A DNA stretch of 9,842 nt, from NCBI GenBank assembly GCA_934351765.1, contig CAKRJM010000073.1, positions 1 to 9,842 of the forward strand, read 5' to 3'. Under the pieces are notes generated by a model that was not told where the DNA came from, made no database searches, and was given only the letters and a program-made list of their open reading frames with translations. The translations under genes and the position numbers were made by a program. The DNA comes from an uncultured Lachnospiraceae bacterium (GTDB lineage Bacteria; Bacillota; Clostridia; Lachnospirales; Lachnospiraceae). This document shows, in pieces, positions 7,038-9,842 of the stretch (positions are counted from its first letter, which is position 1; each line of letters starts with the position of its first letter).

Positions 7038-8552
7038 TCAATTTCCCCATTTTTCCAACTGGCTGTTCATTTCTTCTATTATTTCATTAATTCCAAGCTG
7101 TTCCGTTTTCCTGCGCTTTTCTTCCAGATCCGCATTCCATGCTTCTCCCTCTCCGTAAATTCCCCAGCCGCATTCTTCCGTAAAGTAAGTTTTAATCTGG
7201 CTTACCTTGTCCAGTTTTTCTCCCAGTTCAAAAGAAAAACCGGCCAGCATCGATCTTGTTTCCTCTGCTGTATTCCAAAGTTCTTCCTCCTTTGACAGCG
7301 AATCCAAAATTCCGGGCATTGTTAAAAAAGAATTTCCAAGCTGATACTGAATATTTCTCACTTCCGGTACACCCAAGTCCAAATATATCGCCCGTCCGTT
7401 TTGAATCTGATAATTCACTCCCTCTTTTCCGTACACCAGTGCGTCAGATAATGTTTTATCCGAATAAATTGCTGCCAGAACCTCCATCGCAGCTTCACTC
7501 TGTCTGCTTTCTGCATTCACAGCCGCCTTGCTTCCTTTTCCACAAAACGATTGCCGAAACTCAGGAATTTTCACTGCTTTCAAACGAACCTTTTCCGATA
7601 CTCCGCCTGCCCTGCATTGCTGCTGTGCCGCTTCTTCACTGTATGAATATATTCCCGTTGCCAAAAAATCTCCTGTTTCCAGGCTTTCCCATGCCGGAAT
7701 TTGATCTTCCGGAATCAATCCCTGATTTTTCCAGTCATTTATCTGCCTGGATACCTCAAGCCATTCCTGATTATACAAAGCATTTTCCGCTCTTGGCACC
7801 CCCTGCGACATATCAATCAGAATCAATTCACACATGGTTGCTTCATAATCCCTCAGAAGTACTTCCGGTTTTCCGTCCAACGCTGCAAATGCTTCATGAT
7901 GCTCCTCTTTTTCTCCATTCATGGCTTTCTGTAACGCTGACTCAAGATTTCCCCATGTAATTGCCTCCACATCAATATCATATTTTTCTGCATAGTCCAG
8001 ATTAAAAACCAGATAATAATTAAAATATGGAATCGGTGACAATAATCCGTAAATATCCCCTTTATAAGAGATTGCCTCCCAGACTGCCGACGGATAAGCA
8101 TTTTTCAGAGCAGTTCCTGTATCTTCCTGTAAAAAATCATTCCATGAAAGCAGCATTCCTTTTTCACACATCATCTTATAGGGATCATAACACTGCTGTG
8201 CGGAACCTGTACTGATAATATCATACCTGCTGTTCTTAACTGTTTCTACATAGGAATTAACATAATCCTTATAGGTTTCAAAGGGCACCGAAATATTTTC
8301 AAACTGAATTTTATACGGAATCCCTTTCTCCTTTAATATTTGATTCAATTCATTCTGCATTCCGGAACAATCCACATTCATATCAAACAAAGCCCAGGTA
8401 ATCGTCATTTCATCCTCATCTGGGTAGTCTGTCTGCGCTGCGGCTGTACTTTCCTGTCTGATCACATCCGTCTTTTTTCCTCCAGATGCACACCCCATCA
8501 GTAAACTGCCAAGCAGAACGGTTATTAATGCAAAAACTCTGTTTTTTTTCAT
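7038..8552 (-). CDS. Solute-binding-type lipoprotein (LipO/DUF3502-like)
   Basis: A 504-residue secreted lipoprotein. The signal peptide has basic residues, a hydrophobic core (6-18) and a lipobox ending at Cys21 ('LLMGC'); Met at -2 is slightly unusual. The mature protein looks like an extracellular solute-binding protein: an N-terminal lobe from about 50 with the 'YDIISTG' element (110-116), 'SYKGDIYGL' (162-170), 'YSDKTLSDALVYGKEGVNY' (363-381), and a C-terminal helix ending 'EMNSQLEKWGN', resembling DUF3502. Related proteins normally bind sugars or similar solutes for uptake with LplB/YtcP-type permeases, which are absent here; the next genes encode an exporter. Start 8552 was chosen for its AGGAGG 5 nt upstream and a proper signal peptide; the frame is open to 8681 but that part overlaps the previous gene. 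The gene is AT-rich relative to the exporter. Ligand unknown; a sensor or protective role is only a guess. Confidence 0.85.
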   Translation of the reverse strand: MKKNRVFALITVLLGSLLMGCASGGKKTDVIRQESTAAAQTDYPDEDEMTITWALFDMNVDCSGMQNELNQILKEKGIPYKIQFENISVPFETYKDYVNSYVETVKNSRYDIISTGSAQQCYDPYKMMCEKGMLLSWNDFLQEDTGTALKNAYPSAVWEAISYKGDIYGLLSPIPYFNYYLVFNLDYAEKYDIDVEAITWGNLESALQKAMNGEKEEHHEAFAALDGKPEVLLRDYEATMCELILIDMSQGVPRAENALYNQEWLEVSRQINDWKNQGLIPEDQIPAWESLETGDFLATGIYSYSEEAAQQQCRAGGVSEKVRLKAVKIPEFRQSFCGKGSKAAVNAESRQSEAAMEVLAAIYSDKTLSDALVYGKEGVNYQIQNGRAIYLDLGVPEVRNIQYQLGNSFLTMPGILDSLSKEEELWNTAEETRSMLAGFSFELGEKLDKVSQIKTYFTEECGWGIYGEGEAWNADLEEKRRKTEQLGINEIIEEMNSQLEKWGN

Positions 8553-8557
8553 ACTAT

Positions 8558-8563
8558 CCTCCT
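8558..8563 (-). promoter_or_regulatory. Ribosome binding site that fixes the solute-binding lipoprotein start
   Basis: AGGAGG on the minus strand, 5 nt before ATG at 8552. The stretch GGAGGATAGT before this ATG is nearly the same as before the upstream lipoprotein gene, suggesting the two lipoprotein genes share an origin or a translation signal. Confidence 0.8.
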
Positions 8564-8586
8564 CTCTGTCAGATTGATGACGGTTT

Positions 8587-9684
8587 TTATTCCAGCATCC
8601 TCCAATTATTCTTTCCATCCAGAAAATCCTGATATGAGATGATCGATAGCTGCTCCTTTCCTTCCACGTTTCCCATTCCAACCAGATTCTCTGCCTGCTT
8701 TACCAGCGGCATAAAATAGTTTTCTGATTTTCCGGCACGAATCTGCTCACATCCCTTTTCTTCTGTATAGCGATACATCCGAAATTGATAGGATCCCTCT
8801 CCCGCTTCTTCATATGCCGCAAATACCTTTAATTCCGGCGTCCAGAAATAGGCTCCTGCAATCTCTGAATCCATAATCTCAGTCTGTACACCTCTTGAAA
8901 AGTCCCATTCAATAACCTGGCTGCACCCGCTGCCTTTTACACTTCCAACCAGATAATTTTCATTTACACAGGCATTTATAACGGTCCGATTCTCCAGCAG
9001 TTCCTGTATTTCCCCGGTCTTTAAATCCATCTGCCTGCATTTCATTCCATCTTCGATCCATTCTCCGTAGATCAATTGATCTTTATACATCCCATAGACT
9101 GCATATGACGGATGTTCATATTCTTTTTCTGGACACAATACTTCTGCTTCTCCATGTTCCAGATCATATCGATATATTGCACTTGTAGTTCCCGTCCATG
9201 CTCCGGTTATACCATCAAAATGATCATCCGCCGTGGCAAGAATGCAATACTTATCATAAAACAACGTAACGGTTCCGATTGCATAGCTATTTCCATGGGA
9301 AAAACTTCCTACTTCCCGATCCTGTTCCCCATTTAACATGCAAGTCCGAATCGTTCCGCCCGATGTCTCATCCGTCATCCCATAGTACCATTGCTCTCCC
9401 AGCCGCCCTATAAAATCCGCTTTCTGATATAAACTGAAGGCTTCACATTCCATCGAATCATGCAGACAGTTCGGTTTCGCGCACAATGCCCCATAATCCA
9501 TATTCTGATAATCCAGATAAGTCAGCTTTCCATGAACCTCGGACTTTTTATAGAGCAGGCCATCCTCCATGAAGCAAAAAGAATCTTTCCATTTTGAAGA
9601 TCCCGGCTGCGGCTCCGCTTCCCTTTTTCCACAGCCCGATAATAATAGGAGTATAATTATTAAACATATGCTTTTCTTCCTCAT
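8587..9684 (-). CDS. Secreted lipoprotein of unknown function with a Cys/His motif
   Basis: A 365-residue protein with a textbook lipoprotein signal: basic start, hydrophobic 6-15 and lipobox 'LLSGC' with Cys18. The mature part is rich in short beta-strand-like segments with aromatic residues and turns ('YRYDLEHGEAEVL', 'MDLKTGEIQEL', 'MYRYTEEKG'), which suggests a beta-propeller (TolB/DUF5050-like) but no blade count can be fixed by eye. Residues 68-80 carry 'CAKPNCLHDSMEC', a Cys-x4-Cys-x-His-x4-Cys arrangement; I recall it in uncharacterised lipoproteins of Lachnospiraceae, function unknown. Mature Cys are otherwise frequent (37, 115, 147, 184, 216, 239, 254, 312), so disulfides are possible. 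GGAGG lies 6 nt before ATG at 9684. It sits 34 nt upstream of the solute-binding lipoprotein and is likely cotranscribed with it. It could serve as a partner or sensor, but nothing here proves a function. Confidence 0.88.
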   Translation of the reverse strand: MRKKSICLIIILLLLSGCGKREAEPQPGSSKWKDSFCFMEDGLLYKKSEVHGKLTYLDYQNMDYGALCAKPNCLHDSMECEAFSLYQKADFIGRLGEQWYYGMTDETSGGTIRTCMLNGEQDREVGSFSHGNSYAIGTVTLFYDKYCILATADDHFDGITGAWTGTTSAIYRYDLEHGEAEVLCPEKEYEHPSYAVYGMYKDQLIYGEWIEDGMKCRQMDLKTGEIQELLENRTVINACVNENYLVGSVKGSGCSQVIEWDFSRGVQTEIMDSEIAGAYFWTPELKVFAAYEEAGEGSYQFRMYRYTEEKGCEQIRAGKSENYFMPLVKQAENLVGMGNVEGKEQLSIISYQDFLDGKNNWRMLE

Positions 9685-9742
9685 AACTATCCTCCAATTT
9701 CAATGTTTTCTTACAATCGTCTATTTATTTGTGTCTTTTTAT
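9685..9742. other. Short AT-rich gap upstream of the lipoprotein genes
   Basis: About 58 bases holding the GGAGG ribosome binding site (9691-9695) of the lipoprotein gene. I see no hairpin terminator and no convincing -35/-10 pair, so the lipoprotein genes may be transcribed from further upstream, outside the window. Confidence 0.5.
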
Positions 9743-9842
9743 TTAATTATCGTTTCATGTTTTTTCTCCAGAACATATAGTTTCTTCAACTTCATAGTGC
9801 TGTCACTCTGCCTTCCGTTCTTCCCAGCTTCCGCTTCCTTTC
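9743..9842 (-). CDS. Possible 3' end of an upstream gene
   Basis: One minus-strand frame is open from the window edge to TAA at 9743-9745, 32 codons, ending 'KKLYVLEKKHETIIK'. It is rich in Lys and Glu. The two other minus frames also stop within this stretch after 12-16 codons, and either could instead be the true gene end. No family can be recognised from so short a tail. Confidence 0.3.

Noticed and set aside
7256..7960. Plus-strand open frame (234 codons) opposite the solute-binding lipoprotein.
   Set aside because: It is antisense to a gene with a signal peptide, ribosome binding site and family motifs, and has no start signal of its own.
8541..8549. A8 tract at the start of the solute-binding lipoprotein as a switch.
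   Set aside because: Runs of A in Lys codons right after the ATG of lipoprotein genes are very common and need no special explanation.
8553..8681. Longer version of the solute-binding lipoprotein starting at 8681.
   Set aside because: It would place 43 extra polar residues before a good signal peptide and overlap the upstream gene; the AGGAGG site points to 8552.

Overview
The window looks like part of a Bacillota genome, most likely a gut-type Clostridia/Lachnospiraceae member. The support is strong AGGAGG ribosome binding sites before every gene, lipoprotein signal peptides with Cys lipoboxes, long export adaptors in an organism that seems to lack an outer membrane, and a lipoprotein with a Cys/His motif that I associate from memory with Lachnospiraceae. 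The genus cannot be fixed from the sequence alone.

Every supported gene lies on the minus strand, so transcription runs from high to low coordinates. In that order: a possible 3' end of an upstream gene (9842-9743); a small secreted lipoprotein of unknown function (9684-8587); a lipoprotein resembling LipO/DUF3502-type solute-binding proteins (8552-7038); an ABC ATPase (7014-6145); an 802-residue ABC-2-type permease that is an internal duplication (6135-3727); a HlyD/MacA-like adaptor (3730-2564); a second, much longer and modified adaptor (2561-669); and the N-terminal 185 residues of a MacB/FtsX-type permease that runs off the window (555-1). The last gene is open at the left edge.

The five exporter genes are tightly packed: gaps of 9, -4 and 2 nt join ATPase, permease and both adaptors, and a 113-nt gap made largely of a 30-bp tandem repeat precedes the MacB-like gene. 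This argues for one operon whose ATPase and duplicated permease form an efflux pump, with adaptors projecting from the outer membrane face. The second adaptor may instead serve the MacB-like permease that follows it. Substrate is unknown.

The two lipoprotein genes are much more AT-rich than the exporter genes (single 60-base rows hand-counted at 28-38% GC against 62-63%), with the change falling around the 23-nt gap between them. They may be a separately acquired module now placed ahead of the exporter. The most unusual features are the second adaptor, whose coiled-coil hairpin is split by about 230 residues including four 17-residue Pro/Glu repeats, its C8 tract just after the membrane anchor, and the 30-bp repeat that copies its stop codon.
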